Assembly: GCA_032622095.1 (NCBI GenBank)
Contig: CP136064.1
Coordinates: 175,166,247 to 175,230,246, forward strand
Reading direction: 5' to 3'
Origin: Siphonodentalium dalli
Lineage: Eukaryota; Mollusca; Scaphopoda; Gadilida; Siphonodentaliidae
DNA: 64,000 nucleotides
Shown here: in pieces, positions 54,401 to 64,000 of the stretch
How positions within the stretch are numbered: the first letter of the stretch is position 1
Layout of the letters: each line of letters opens with the position of its first letter
Notes under the pieces: generated by a model
Database searches by the model: none
Told to the model about the DNA's origin: nothing
Seen by the model: only the letters and a program-made list of their open reading frames with translations
Translations under genes and position numbers: made by a program

Positions 54401-55351
54401 AAAGTTGTTTAACCATTTCAACCCACACACTGTCTTAGTGCAGGCTGTATCAATCACAGCAGAATCATAAGCTTCAGTTACGAACACTTCCATTGGACCT
54501 ATCTGCGGCCGAGAGTTAAACAGTGTGATATTTACAGTCTCATCATGCTGAAACTCCTCTTCCTCAGTGAACTTTACATCCTGCGACTTATGTGGGCAAC
54601 TTTTAAGCCAATGAAACTTGGAATCGCAGAATCTACATCGTGTTACTACCCCATTAAATGCTGGATTCATCTTAACAACTCTATTATTCTGTGATCTGTC
54701 CATGCGATTACGAGGGAATCCTCTTCTGCTGGAACGACCTCTATCTGAGAACGATCTCCTCTCAGTAGTGAAATTCACTGACTCTTCTTTCACTTGTATC
54801 ACATCATTCGAAACAATACTCGGAAGTCTGCTTCCAAATATACGGTTTAAACACGATTTCATCGTTTCAAACTTGAGGTCTGAACAAGCTGTGAGTGCTA
54901 GCTGGCGGTCAGTGTTGTTGAGACCAGCACTGTCCAACAGTTTGAACGCGAGAATAGCATCAGGGAGAGGCATTTCATACCTTTTTGCTCGATTGTAGTT
55001 TTGCTCAAAATCAACTATATAATCTGATATGTTCATTGTCGAGGATCTACGAAATTGATCAAAGGATGTATACGCAGCATACGCTTGATCTATTTTGTCT
55101 TTTTCAAATAACTTATCTAATTCTGTGATGAGTATCGCAACACCACCATCAACATTCAGGGCAGCGGCATTCAATTCAGAAGCAACTTCTCTTGCCTTTC
55201 CCTGCAGAGTAAGCGCCAGTGCAAGCCCTTGTTTGTTTTTATCCAGGTTTGTGACTCTCTCCCACATGTCTACTTCATTCTTCCATTGATGGTAGTTCTT
55301 TTCACCATCTAAACTCGGTGGGTTCCTGTAGTTGGCAGCAGCCATTGTCAT
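51302..55351 (-). CDS. Copia Gag-Pol polyprotein (3' part broken)
   Basis: 1349-residue frame from an ATG 12 bp inside the primer site. The Gag domain is followed by a zinc knuckle CRFCDSKFHWLKSC (239-252). Protease AVIDTACTKTVCG has Asp301. Integrase zinc region: HKQFGH (460-465) and CSKCEIC. Catalytic Asp526, Asp582 and Glu618 (35-residue spacing) lie in AMDLRE, FTDNGGEF and GVVERH. RT: TRWVNTIKE, TLDIKRAFLQGE and HVDDFLW (1153-1159), where HVDD replaces the commoner YVDD. QLLWLVTQTRPDIAF precedes RNase H. At about residue 1294 (51472) the frame leaves the RNase H coding frame, then runs into the LINE; the last about 55 residues are not native. Confidence 0.93.
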   Translation of the reverse strand: MTMAAANYRNPPSLDGEKNYHQWKNEVDMWERVTNLDKNKQGLALALTLQGKAREVASELNAAALNVDGGVAILITELDKLFEKDKIDQAYAAYTSFDQFRRSSTMNISDYIVDFEQNYNRAKRYEMPLPDAILAFKLLDSAGLNNTDRQLALTACSDLKFETMKSCLNRIFGSRLPSIVSNDVIQVKEESVNFTTERRSFSDRGRSSRRGFPRNRMDRSQNNRVVKMNPAFNGVVTRCRFCDSKFHWLKSCPHKSQDVKFTEEEEFQHDETVNITLFNSRPQIGPMEVFVTEAYDSAVIDTACTKTVCGLKWLNNFMNSMDEVSLSQTERRKSHTPFRFGDGASVYSEECVKFPAKIGTVNCFIDNEVVKCDIPLLLSKDSLKRAGTILDLSKDKVSMFGRPVDVHFTSSGHYCVSIKKDKAGKQPVDNRKSTSDIEEVLVVDANMPKHKKRSIISKLHKQFGHASSEKLLTLLKSAGTVESDVKQIVSNVCSKCEICHRFKRPHAKPIVAFSMANDFNQVVAMDLREIDKNFWYLHIIDLFSRLSAAVIIRKKDSQTIVDKFMQIWVGIYGAPEIGVFTDNGGEFNSQIFRDMAENLNMSVKSTAAYSPWSNGVVERHNATLTETISKIRQNSKLSWETAISWAVNAKNSLLNVYGYSPYQIVYGRNPNLPSAIVNKPPALEGCTISQTMGTHLTGLHEARKAFIAAESSEKVRRALRKQVRPSGEKFKTGDKVYFLRDNKWKGPGCVIGQDNVVVFVRYGGTYVRVHESRLLRDLQMPTGNHGSVQSNQDSALSGELISEISDPVTQDTETRADSEADSNDEDEDNDITPRDHINDAHSEHSIHQDSQDEEYNSADDQLPDDVNLDEEAAANAQQGMVVPPSGSRTAAPDIRLKKDQVISFSVPNEGTHEAVIIGRAGKANTATKYWYNIEYQKPHQKKGDCRSIDLSTVEDLMVMNVPTEGLQEEILNVNVNFDDTKKTELKNWKDHNVFQEIIDSGQKCISTRWVNTIKESDGVMNMKSRLVARGFEEDCLADIQKNSPTCEKQSLRLIFSIVSNKKWRIHTLDIKRAFLQGEKLQREVYLRPPKEANASGKIWLLNKCVYGLTDASLMWYEKVKKTLLACGAKMSTVDPAVFYWHDKTGLNGLLAVHVDDFLWSGTTTFENTVINRIRQQLHVGKESSDSFKYIGLQLSQDENTIMLSQNDYAINLTPVKLERNREKTSSLTSEEQTMLRSKIGQLLWLVTQTRPDIAFDVVTLASRVTKSTVDDLKTLNRIIKRVQSEMVKVSKISDNIWKCLYSLIPLLGILLTAVVNNNNNNIEYLYSAISRMAHGAEQFTQTQSHTFTL
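51405..51475 (-). pseudogene. Copia RNase H, upstream fragment (frame shifted)
   Basis: In the frame one base off from the polyprotein, the minus strand reads HLEVLVFTDSSFGNLADGGS, the canonical first strand and catalytic Asp of Copia RNase H, up to the LINE target site. Confidence 0.85.
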
Positions 55352-55361
55352 CCGACTTTTA

Positions 55362-55373
55362 GCTCTGGTACCA
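55362..55373 (-). other. Copia primer-binding site
   Basis: TGGTACCAGAGC on the element strand, one base after the 5' LTR; it resembles the initiator-Met tRNA site of Copia elements (TGGTA-CAGAGC core). Confidence 0.8.
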
Positions 55374-55374
55374 T

Positions 55375-55505
55375 TAACAAAACGACTGAATCCTCAGTAA
55401 GTATTTATTACTAGAACCCACCAAGTGGTTACAACTGAAAGTATACACAACAAACATTACATATATAATAACATTCGTACACACACAATAAACACATAGT
55501 TAACA
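55375..55505 (-). repeat. Copia 5' LTR
   Basis: 131 bp, identical to 49032-49162. On the element strand it begins TGTTAACTATGTGTTTATTG and ends CGTTTTGTTA, so the termini are TG...TA rather than TG...CA. Confidence 0.94.
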
Positions 55506-55829
55506 TTCAGAATTGTTATTCGTCCAACATTTCTGAATTTGTTGAATTTTGCTTTCGACTATTGAAACTTGTACGTTTCCAGTGCAGATAAAAATGTTCA
55601 AGCAAGATACAAAATTTTATTGCAATAACACCTCAATGGGCAGTTGCAAACATATAATATAAAACATACATGTACAATAATAGCATGAATTAACAAAATT
55701 ATAATAGTATTAATTAAGCATGAATTAAGCATGCAGAATAGGGACTTCATTTGAGTTAGATTTCCTTAAAATATTGGGATTTTTAAGCTAATTATAAACT
55801 GAACTGAACATTTTTTTAATCTGCCTGAC

Positions 55830-56065
55830 TTCTATAAAGTCTGCAAGCCCAGATAAAGAATGAGAGGAGTAAAACAAAGTCTTATAGTGAATGAAATAAA
55901 GTCAAGACAACTCAGAGATGTGTAATTAACAAGGAGACAGAGTAAGCCGTAGAGTTAGCGGTAGTTAATTAACACATTGATTAACGCCTTATAGTGCTAT
56001 ACGGCCAATGTTATGTTCGTCTGTGTTCATTGTTTAGTAGATTTGTATTCAAATAAGGCTAATAA
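55830..56065. repeat. Uninterrupted inverted copy of the repeat split at 41706/47955
   Basis: Reads inverted as GAACATAACATTGGCCGTAT, AGCACTATAAGGCGTTAATC, GTGTTAATTAACTACCGCTA and TCTTTATCTGGGCTTG, matching the left and then the right flank of the 6.2-kb element. It therefore records the pre-insertion sequence. Confidence 0.82.
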
Positions 56066-59000
56066 CTCAAAAAATAAGTCATCAAAGTTGGAAATAATAC
56101 CACATACACATAGAATGGACATCCACGCACCCACAAATCCAATTCAACCCTTCTATTTCCTTTTTTCGACTTGTGTTTGTTGTTTAGTAGGACCGCTCAC
56201 AATACAAAACATGTTCCCACCTGTAAACAAACAGAAACTGAAAAGCTACCAAAAATGCTTTTTAAGAGGGAGATAAAGTGGCAACATTTAAATGGGTAAT
56301 TCAGTGTTAATTTTCAAGACAGGATTACTCAAACGGTATAATAATGCTTCATGTCTTGTTGGAATGTTTGAGCATATATCTAGTGACAACGCAAAGCAGA
56401 TTTTTCATTTTATGTTTTGTTTTGTGACATTTGATGGAAATATTATAAACAATGATAAACAATGGTCCAATAATATCCAACCTGGGATGAAAATCAAAAT
56501 TCCACTTCGCGCTGTCACTAGATAAGTCTTCAAACTTTCCAAAAAGGTATGATATGGTCACCTGCGCTTTGTAAGGTTTGATCAATGTTCTCTAAAACAT
56601 TAGCACTGAATTCCCCATTCAAATGTTGCCACTTTACCTCCTCTTAATTTCATGCGCCTCCACATAAATGATAAAGTCATAATCCTCAGCACATTGAGGA
56701 TCAAGTAGATGTAGCTGTAAATTTCAACTATTTGTCTCCTGTTTTCGAGAAACTTAGGCCGGCAACCGAGGTACAAAAATTGATGACATCTGAGTATGAA
56801 AGTTGCAGTGTTCCCCTAATGGCCTTATCGAATATCCTATTGCGATATTATCACCAAACAAGAAAATTAAAATTAAAATTTATAGTTATACAACCATTCG
56901 GTATTAATTTACAGTCATTTGGGCAGTATAACGGGTTACTGGTCATTTGCTGTTTTGTCGTCATGGCAAAAGCCTGGGATGCACTTGATCTCCAAAATTC
57001 CTATTGATTCTTGAGAATGAATATGTTTTGGAGATCCTTTGCAATTTGTGGAGAATTCTGGTGGTAATTTCCGATTTAATTATTTTTTTCTGACAGCCAG
57101 TGGAAACGCATCAGAAGAAAGTACTCTCGTGTCTGAAATAAACATGCATGCACGTTTATTAAATTTCGGATGATTTTCCACCCTGCACGAGGCTTATTCA
57201 AGTCTGCACGTTTATTTAATTTTGTGTATTGTTCTACTGGTTAGTAATTTTGGAAGACAGGTCTTGACAGGCCAATTTAGTTTTTTCCCCCAACAAATCT
57301 TGATCGAGTGTTGTTTATAAAATCCTGTATGCCCATAATTTAACTGAGATGGGAAAGATTCTGAATATACCTGCAAATAGTTCAATATTGAATCCACGAT
57401 TACTGTGACCATGAACATTTTGACAAGAGGGATGAGTGCGAATTTTTGCACCCGTGAATTAAAAATTGCGAGTGCATACAGGTGCGAGAGCAATCGCACC
57501 CGTCTCATGGGAAGGACTGATGGCTTTTCCAGCTACATGTAGCTATTAATAGCGCCTGTTCCTACAATTGAAATGATTTCCGCTGTTGTCGCATTGATGT
57601 AAACAAGAAACTTGAAGTTGATGGAATCTTGTTGTAAACTTGTTAAATACATGGCACATACGAAATCATTTTACACAGTACTTGTAGGCTTATTAATATA
57701 GGCTACACTTGTGTTTACTTCTAAAATACACAGCCGTCAGCCAACACTTCTTTCATACGTATGTCAAGTTAATTGCGCATTTACATTTCATCTGAAGATC
57801 GACTTCTGCATTCTGAATGCTATAAAGTGATGTATATTTTTGATGACAGGGTTGAATAACTACATGTACATGAACATGGGAATAAGTGGCAACCTGGGGT
57901 GTCTCTTGGGTCAATGCTTCAGTAATTAATTTGATAAAAACACTCTTGTCTGCTGAATATCTCGGTGTTTCCACCCTGCACTTATATTGCAGACTGCACT
58001 TTTATTCCAGCCAAGAGAGTGCATGTAGGTCAACAAAACATGTCAAGTTTTGGATCAGCGACTGGCGATAAAAAACAGAATAAAATACATCCAATGTATA
58101 AATTAAGCACTGTAAAATATTAACTGATCATTGCTTTTTCAACTCTCAGACACGCGAAAAAGTTAAATGTGTTTTATCTAACATTCTAGTCAGGAAATTC
58201 TACAAATAATCTCCTCCATGTTAAAATGTACTTGTTTCATGTTTGTATCTTTGGGTGAATTACAACAAACGTTTTAATAAGCTAACAGTGTGCTTTGATA
58301 ATACATATAGGAAGTAAATGGGTTATGAAAGAGCATGCAGTGCTAGTGGAATGTTTGTGAATGACAGAATGTGTTCTATGGCAGTGTTAGTGTGCAAGGG
58401 TGTGTATGAGTTCCGAGAGAGAACATCTAATTCTACAAATAGGATACTTTATGCCATTTATAATTCTGATTTATTATACAGCTAAATTGTGATATTATAT
58501 GGGCGCTTTATGCCTGAAACAAATAAACATATATATTGTGAAAAATTACTATATGTTTTGACATATTTCTGTCGTCAATAGCAGGTCACATGCTTTTGAG
58601 TAAATAACTAAATATACATAGGGATTAGGGAGTGCATCATTTTAAAATGGGTACTGATCTGAACTTGTTTAAAAACAAATTGACAACATGGTATACGTGA
58701 AACTCGCCATTGCACTCCAATTTGAATATGGTGATCATAAAGAGTAGTTTGTAGGCCTAGATGTCCGTGGGATTAATAAAGATTGCCTAAGTTATTTAGA
58801 AACATCAATTTCAATGCCAACAATGGGAAACCACTTCATTCAAAATAGACAGCGAACGCAGTCCTTAGACTGTATGAATTAGATAGATATATAGTGTGAA
58901 TTTCAATTAGACTGACATTGAGCGATTTAATATTGGTAGGATACATAGCACATGATGCTTGTAATAAGGCGTACAACCATTCTGAAGATGGATCAATTTT

Positions 59001-59235
59001 TTAAAAAGCACCAATTTGTGATCCATGCAAACCAAGGGCAATGAGCCACTCCCCAGCGATGCTCTTGTTTTCAAAGACTTTGAATGACATATGGCGTATC
59101 CACCAATATATCCTTCTTGTCCATCTGAATATGTTCTGATTTTGATTTGATCTAAGTTTGGGATATTGATAGTACCCTTCTGCTGACTTGGACATTTCTG
59201 TCTTGGCAAATAATAATTTCTGAATAATTCATGAA
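56066..59235. other. Intergenic between Copia and RFC4, no gene seen
   Basis: AT-rich. AAGTGCA/TGCACTT-type motifs at 57140-57230 and 57970-58025 resemble the element at 45826-46212. RFC4 promoter or first-exon sequence may lie here but could not be recognised. Confidence 0.45.
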
Positions 59236-59285
59236 TATGCCTTTTCTTACAGATTGTTCCACTGAGGTAATTTGAAAAGCAGAAA
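59236..59285 (+). promoter_or_regulatory. Putative 3' splice site and 5' UTR of RFC4
   Basis: TATGCCTTTTCTTACAG is followed by 33 bp of leader and then the RFC4 ATG. The pyrimidine-rich tract with AG makes a good acceptor, so the transcript probably has a non-coding exon further upstream, which was not located. Confidence 0.4.
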
Positions 59286-59413
59286 ATGCAGGCTTTCCTT
59301 AAAGGTGGCTCAACTGCTTTATCAAAAACAAAAGAGAAGACTGACACTGCTTCATCCTCGTCAACTAAGCCAGGCAAAGATAAATCCAAGCTCACACCAT
59401 GGGTTGAAAAATA
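59286..59413 (+). CDS. RFC4: RFC4 exon 1 (residues 1-42 plus two bases)
   Basis: Encodes the N-terminus of replication factor C subunit 4, a small AAA+ clamp-loader subunit that loads PCNA at primer ends. The sequence starts MQAFLKGGST, passes through a Lys/Ser-rich stretch and ends in LTPWVEKY, the conserved PWVEKYRP start of the clamp-loader fold. The donor is TA/GTGAGT, leaving phase 2. A pyrimidine tract and AG at 59241-59252 suggest a 5' UTR intron just upstream. An opposing 162-residue ORF on the minus strand is a shadow. Confidence 0.92.
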
Positions 59414-59974
59414 GTGAGTAAATTGTCTGTTTTATCTCTATATTATAATATCATTGACAAAGAGAAACTACTGAGAACATATTTTGTGCTGAGTTCTTCA
59501 TTTCATCAGTTTTCAAATACATGGTCTTATGAAATTACAAAAACCTTTCATAAATTGATACAGTAAATGTCAGTAATATAACTTGCACATGTATTTATTT
59601 CCTACTTCTCTACACTGAACTCTTTTAATATGTACATATTCTTAAATTGTATAATATTATTTAACAACAAATTAATACTTATCATTTGAACCTGGAATTT
59701 TATGTTATATTAAGGCCAAACAAAAAAATATATTTGATTCTCAGGCAGTTATTTTGGAAAATCAATGAGGGAGCAAGGGTTTTATTTTTATTTTGTTATT
59801 TTTTTTCTGCCCATAGTAAGCATGGGTTATTATACTTTCCCAGGTCCAGAAAATGTAGGGAGAACTTTGTAATGGATATAAACTAATTTAATCTGATATA
59901 AAGAATGACAAATTATGACATTGTACTGCCTGCACATCATATAGGGATACCTAGAATGATATACCGGTATATAT

Positions 59975-61292
59975 TAGTGCTGGGACGGTTATCCGGTTAC
60001 GGGTCGGTTACGCGTGTCAACCGGTTGGAGGAGGCCACAACCGGATAACCGTACTATTGATAACGATCGTACTATCGTCGTAGTACTCCGTGTAAATGTT
60101 AGTACTCTGTGTAAATGTTGCCAAAATCATTTACGGAAGTTTAAGTAACGAGAGTAAGTAATAAGAAGCCGCTTAGAAGCGATTTGGACAGTCGATTGTG
60201 TATTCATATACCCCACAACACAAGCCCGTTTGATCACCGGCGGCTTTTTTAGACATGAAACCAACAACTACACTCTGTCAGTCTGCGAATCACTTGCTAC
60301 ACATTCAATGCCAATTTCCTTTGGTGGCATTACACGACGTTCTGGCTGCACGCGCACCGCGGCATACATCAAAGCAACCAAGTCTAGACTTTTACTACGT
60401 CATCAACAGTCTGTTTGTTTTCATGAAATTGTCCCCCCCCCTTGTCATTATCATTAGTTCATCTCAAAGCGATGGCAGAAGACCTACACAAACGGAAATC
60501 GAAAGTTTGGGGACATTTAGTCCTAATTTAAGATGACGAGAAAAAAAGAAGAAATGAGCGGAATGCAAGGCATGCCGAACGAGATTCGTTTATTCTGGAT
60601 CAACATCCAATATGAAGTCGCACATCCAGAAAAAACACATAGGCCTACTGGGAGTGGGAACTCAGAGTATATCTAGTGATGTGTTCGATAACTTTATTTC
60701 CTAAACACTGCCTGGGGCTTGTGTAATGAATCACGACGATTTAATTTTGTTTGAATTTGTTTATTAAGTAATTGAAGTAACATCTTGGAGCCACTGTGAT
60801 TAATACATACCTACCTGTACCCAAACACTAGTAAACATTACTAAACAACAGTATACCTACCTTCAGTACCTTGCAGTACACATGTTTGGACTAATTGTGT
60901 CCGGGATATACACGAGGAAGGAACTATATTTCGTCGCTGAAGATTTTGCAAGCAAGCGTTGTTATGTGGTGTGGAACTCCCGTAAACATCTATATAATAG
61001 CGCACTACTAATATATATTATATTTTAGTTTGGGCTCAAAACTGAATTAATTTATATACATTTACCACTATTTGATCACCGTAACGGGACCTCATTGTAC
61101 GACAAAGACATCGTTTGTGATCGCATGTATATCAACGTTTCCGGGACGCGTAATAAACACTTGTTTTGCCATATAGTGACCAGTGTATTAAATCTCGTAC
61201 TTAGGGTAATGATGGTCGCGGTTAACCGGTTATGATTAGGTTAATGCCCGTGGTTAACCGGTTAGGAAAAAACCCCAATCGTCCCAGCACTA
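59975..61292. mobile_element. Non-autonomous hAT-like element, 1318 bp, in RFC4 intron 1
   Basis: TAGTGCTGGGACGGTTATCC at the left and AATCGTCCCAGCACTA at the right are inverted repeats. Flanks GTATATAT and ATATATAT fit an 8-bp duplication with one change. AACCGGTTA motifs recur near both ends (60000-60050 and 61220-61265). No transposase ORF. Confidence 0.78.
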
Positions 61293-62139
61293 ATATATAT
61301 AGATATGATTTTAATATAGCACAATAATTTTTAACACGCAGAAATACATATCCGATTCATATAAAAAGTAAATAAAGTAGGAACGAAAAGATAAAGTGAT
61401 CTTCCAAACTATCATAGAAAGTCTTGAATCACTTATTCGGCTGACTAATTAGAGACTGTATATGTACCGCAATGGATGATAGACAATAAAACTTCAAATA
61501 ACCATCATAAACATGGCCAATATACACTCTTGGTCAAACTGTATTGTGATACGGTTTGTGTACCTTCGATTGCAATAGCGCAAGGGGGAAAACTCTATCT
61601 TGCAGGGTTACTTACTTTGCAAAGGTCAGGTTGGCAGACGACTCATTCAATATTCAACTTCCTGCTTTTATCGAAATATTTCAACACATTTTATCAATAA
61701 ACATAACTAATTTCCGTGTGACAGTTTCCTATTTTTGTGTTGCCGGTTGATAACTATGGTGAAATTCAAAATCAATATAAAATGGTCCAATGCGGGCCCT
61801 TTTTTTTCTCGATGCAGCGATGCCTGAGAATCAAAATCCTTCTTTCTTCTTTTTTTTTGGCCTAAAATAAATTCTTTCAATCTTTAAACAAAACCCCAGT
61901 TAAATTTTAGTAATATTATCTCATCTCAGTTACAACTTTACCACTCTCTTTGAAAAGCTGACTAATATAGCGGATATACATCTCTTGAAGTGTCCATTAT
62001 ATTTCATTTCTATGATGACGCAGCATTCCCAACATGACGTAATAAACTGTTTCCAAATATGGAGTGTATTCCTGGCGTAGTAAATGTTTGTGAGAATCAT
62101 AGTATTTAGAAATAGTTATAAATACAACAAGATGTGAAA

Positions 62140-63220
62140 TAGGGCTGGACGATATTAACGAAAATAAAAACCGCGATTTTTGGAAATTAAAACCGCGGTT
62201 AACGATATAATCGCGGTTTTTTAAAACATCAGATACTAGTAACTTAAACAGTTTCTCACTGTTCGCTAGAATCACATCATTGTCATTAATTTTGACAAGT
62301 TGACGTCAATAATAACATACACAACCTTTCAACCAGTGACAACCTCATGCTCGATCGATATTCGGAATGAAAAGTAAATTCACCGGTTAAATTCCGCTAT
62401 TCGGACAATTTAATTCCGGTGACTTGACAAATTCTGGTATATACCGAAAATTAATAAAACCATTATCTAGTCTATGCCAAAACTAAAAGTGTTCTATACT
62501 ATATAGTATCCTTTTCTAACTCGGTATATTCAACTATGTTGAGCAAATACATATGTTGTTCCCGATGACACTTGCGTCGCTTGACAAATGGAATACCGGT
62601 ATGGTTTACCGTCAAGACAAATTTTAGCGAAGTCCACACACACGTAGTACATAACTTTTGGAATTCGGCCAAGCAAGGACACCATGTATTTTGGGCGGGT
62701 TTGAAGCCCTAATTCTATAATATTGGTTTTAACCAATCGCCGTGAGTGGTTCTTCTAGACGAGAAGGGGGCGGTATCTTCGCTCATTTACTATTTTGATT
62801 GACGGTGCATGTGCATCATTGTACTGAAGGAAGAGGCATGGCAAAACTGACATTCATATTGATCTATCACCCGATCAGTCGTCAATTCATTTGGTGAATT
62901 CTCTTGTAATAAAAAGTACGCAGGGAAGTCGGAGGGTATTCGGGGTTTTCATATCCCCCTAATTTTGTTAGTCGTCCTAAACGTTGTTTACTATGATTAT
63001 TGAATATTGAAAAAGTCAGGACACAGGGATTTAGTTGGAATTTAAAACTTAAATAACTCTATTTAGGCTTGAGTTAAACTATTTGTTTGTATACGCTTAT
63101 GATGGTCTGGCACCCTCTAATTGCCGACGATATTACGATTATTTTAGTTTAGACGATATTACTGACGATATTGAATATTAACCGGGTATTGACGATTAAT
63201 CGGGAAACCGCCCAGCACTA
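62140..63220. mobile_element. Non-autonomous hAT-like element, 1081 bp, in RFC4 intron 1
   Basis: TAGGGCTGGACGATATTAAC at the left and AATCGGGAAACCGCCCAGCA with CTA at the right are imperfect inverted repeats. A perfect 8-bp duplication ATGTGAAA flanks them (62132-62139 and 63221-63228). Subterminal AACCGCGGTT/ACGATATAATCG repeats are present. No transposase ORF. Confidence 0.88.
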
Positions 63221-63633
63221 ATGTGAAAGAATAATCAGTCATGAATATCGGTGTCTGATAAAAACTCAAAGATGATGTCTCCTATATTGTGATGAGTAAA
63301 ATGAATTATGGATATATCACCTGTATTCAGTTTCCAACAATAGTTCAGTATCACAATGTGTGGGAAAATTGTCAATGCGTCATTGACCTCAAATCTGTGA
63401 AGTGATATGTTATGCCATAAACCAATGAAATCGCGCTAAGCCTGCGCCACTCTCCAATGAAATGGAGGGAATCCCTTCAAAACAGAACCTAATTTTAATA
63501 GATAGTTCTAGAGACATACATCCAATATAGGATATTCGTTGGCTTTTCAAAGAGACTGCAACTTTACCTGATTCAGAGCTTTGACATTCAGGACCAATGA
63601 CTTGGATCATGATTGTTTATTTTTATATTTCAG

Positions 63634-63712
63634 TCGACCAAGAAGTATTGATGATGTAGCATATCAGGATGAGGTTGTTGCTGTTCTCAAGAAATCATTA
63701 GAAGGCTCTGAT
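63634..63712 (+). CDS. RFC4: RFC4 exon 2 (residues 43-69)
   Basis: Acceptor TATATTTCAG, donor GAT/GTAGGT. The first T completes the Tyr codon of exon 1, then RPRSIDDVAYQDEVVAVLKK and SLEGSD follow, the segment just before the Walker A loop in RFC4. Ends in phase 0. The ATPase motifs would be in exons beyond the right edge. Confidence 0.93.
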
Positions 63713-64000
63713 GTAGGTATTTTTTATCATGTTACTGGTCATCAGATGATTTCAGCCGCTAATGCCATTAAAATAAGTACTTGTGTTTTCAGGAAATAAT
63801 ACCGTATGCCGCATCGATAAAGGTAGCTCAATACTTCACGACTGAAAAATGACTGTCAAAAGATATATTATCATATCACAATTTTATTACCCTAATTTTT
63901 TCACCCTTGTTAGTTGAGTATCTTTATAATTTTGTCTGATCTTCTATTCCTATATTTTCATTCAGTGTTTTTATACCCCCCGCAACGAAGTTAGGGGGGT
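63713..64000. other. RFC4 intron 2 start; partial repeat at the window edge
   Basis: No further exon. The last about 30 bases (TATACCCCCCGCAACGAAGT then TAGGGGGGT) look like the beginning of another repeat that continues past the edge; a similar CCCCCC...TTGTTGCGG block lies at 33026-33052. Confidence 0.5.

Larger units (their letters stand above)
49032..55505 (-). mobile_element. Ty1/Copia LTR retrotransposon, complete but disabled
   Basis: Two identical 131-bp LTRs (49032-49162 and 55375-55505) are bounded by a 5-bp duplication TTCAG (49027-49031 and 55506-55510). Next to the 5' LTR (right side) is a primer site TGGTACCAGAGC, near-identical to the initiator-Met tRNA type. Next to the 3' LTR is a purine tract GAAAGAAGAAAGGATGAGA. 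The Gag-Pol ORF runs 55351 to 51302 in Copia order (Gag, protease, integrase, RT, RNase H). RNase H is frameshifted and then cut by a LINE. A 947-bp non-coding stretch separates pol from the 3' LTR, unusually long. Confidence 0.95.
59414..63633 (+). other. RFC4 intron 1 (4.2 kb)
   Basis: Lies between the GTGAGT donor and TATATTTCAG acceptor. About 2.4 kb of it is two non-autonomous hAT-like elements (59975-61292 and 62140-63220). The rest is AT-rich with no exon recognised. Confidence 0.85.

Noticed and set aside
51753..54998. Plus-strand ORFs of 60-126 residues within Copia
   Set aside because: All are antisense to the 1349-residue Gag-Pol frame.
58907..59395. 162-residue ORF on the minus strand over RFC4 exon 1
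   Set aside because: Antisense shadow of the RFC4 first exon and flank; no domain, and the plus strand has a clear spliced homolog.

Overview
This is an AT-rich eukaryotic window from an animal genome. The style of its repeats suggests a bivalve or other mollusc: stock phrases such as GGCCATAACTCT and TTATGGCCCTGGCT, GGAT-type tails, and a short-LTR Copia element. That placement is inference. Two conserved host genes are readable as spliced exons; almost everything else is transposable elements, many with their target-site duplications (TSDs) still visible.

Host genes. (1) COPS6/CSN6, COP9 signalosome subunit 6, minus strand. Exon 1 is at 40692-40857 and exons 2-5 are at 8601-8735, 7803-7891, 6495-6557 and 3418-3580. 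All splice phases agree. The remaining C-terminal exons lie beyond the left edge. Intron 1 is about 32 kb (8736-40691). (2) RFC4, replication factor C subunit 4, plus strand. Exon 1 is at 59286-59413 and exon 2 at 63634-63712; the rest lies beyond the right edge. The genes are divergent, about 18.4 kb apart, and the gap is mostly transposons.

Layout. 1-8600: COPS6 exons 2-5 and introns, with hAT-like elements at 1209-2328 and 8005-8524 and TTAA-type fold-backs. 8736-12722: start of intron 1, with a 129-bp hAT-like MITE. 12723-30978: a head-to-tail array of 13 non-autonomous Helitron-type units (TC...hairpin...CTAG). It contains a 122-bp tandem repeat, a 161-bp minisatellite and, inside one unit, a complete Ngaro/DIRS-type tyrosine-recombinase retrotransposon (22117-28295, coding on minus). 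That element has split direct repeats and Gag, RT, RNase H, tyrosine recombinase and an SGNH hydrolase. 30979-40691: rest of intron 1, with a LINE relic, a MADF-like ORF, a 4.3-kb TIR element and a perfect inverted 196-bp copy of a Helitron junction. 40858-49026: a 6.2-kb TIR transposon with another element nested in it. 49032-55505: a Ty1/Copia element with identical 131-bp LTRs, TSD TTCAG, PBS and PPT. Its pol is broken by a frameshift and by a 5'-truncated LINE with an 8-bp TSD. 55506-59285: intergenic. 59414-63633: RFC4 intron 1, with two non-autonomous hAT-like elements.

The genes do not form a pathway together. The main interest is structural: a very large intron built by rolling-circle, tyrosine-recombinase and cut-and-paste elements, and a perfect inverted repeat within that intron that could form double-stranded RNA in the COPS6 pre-mRNA.
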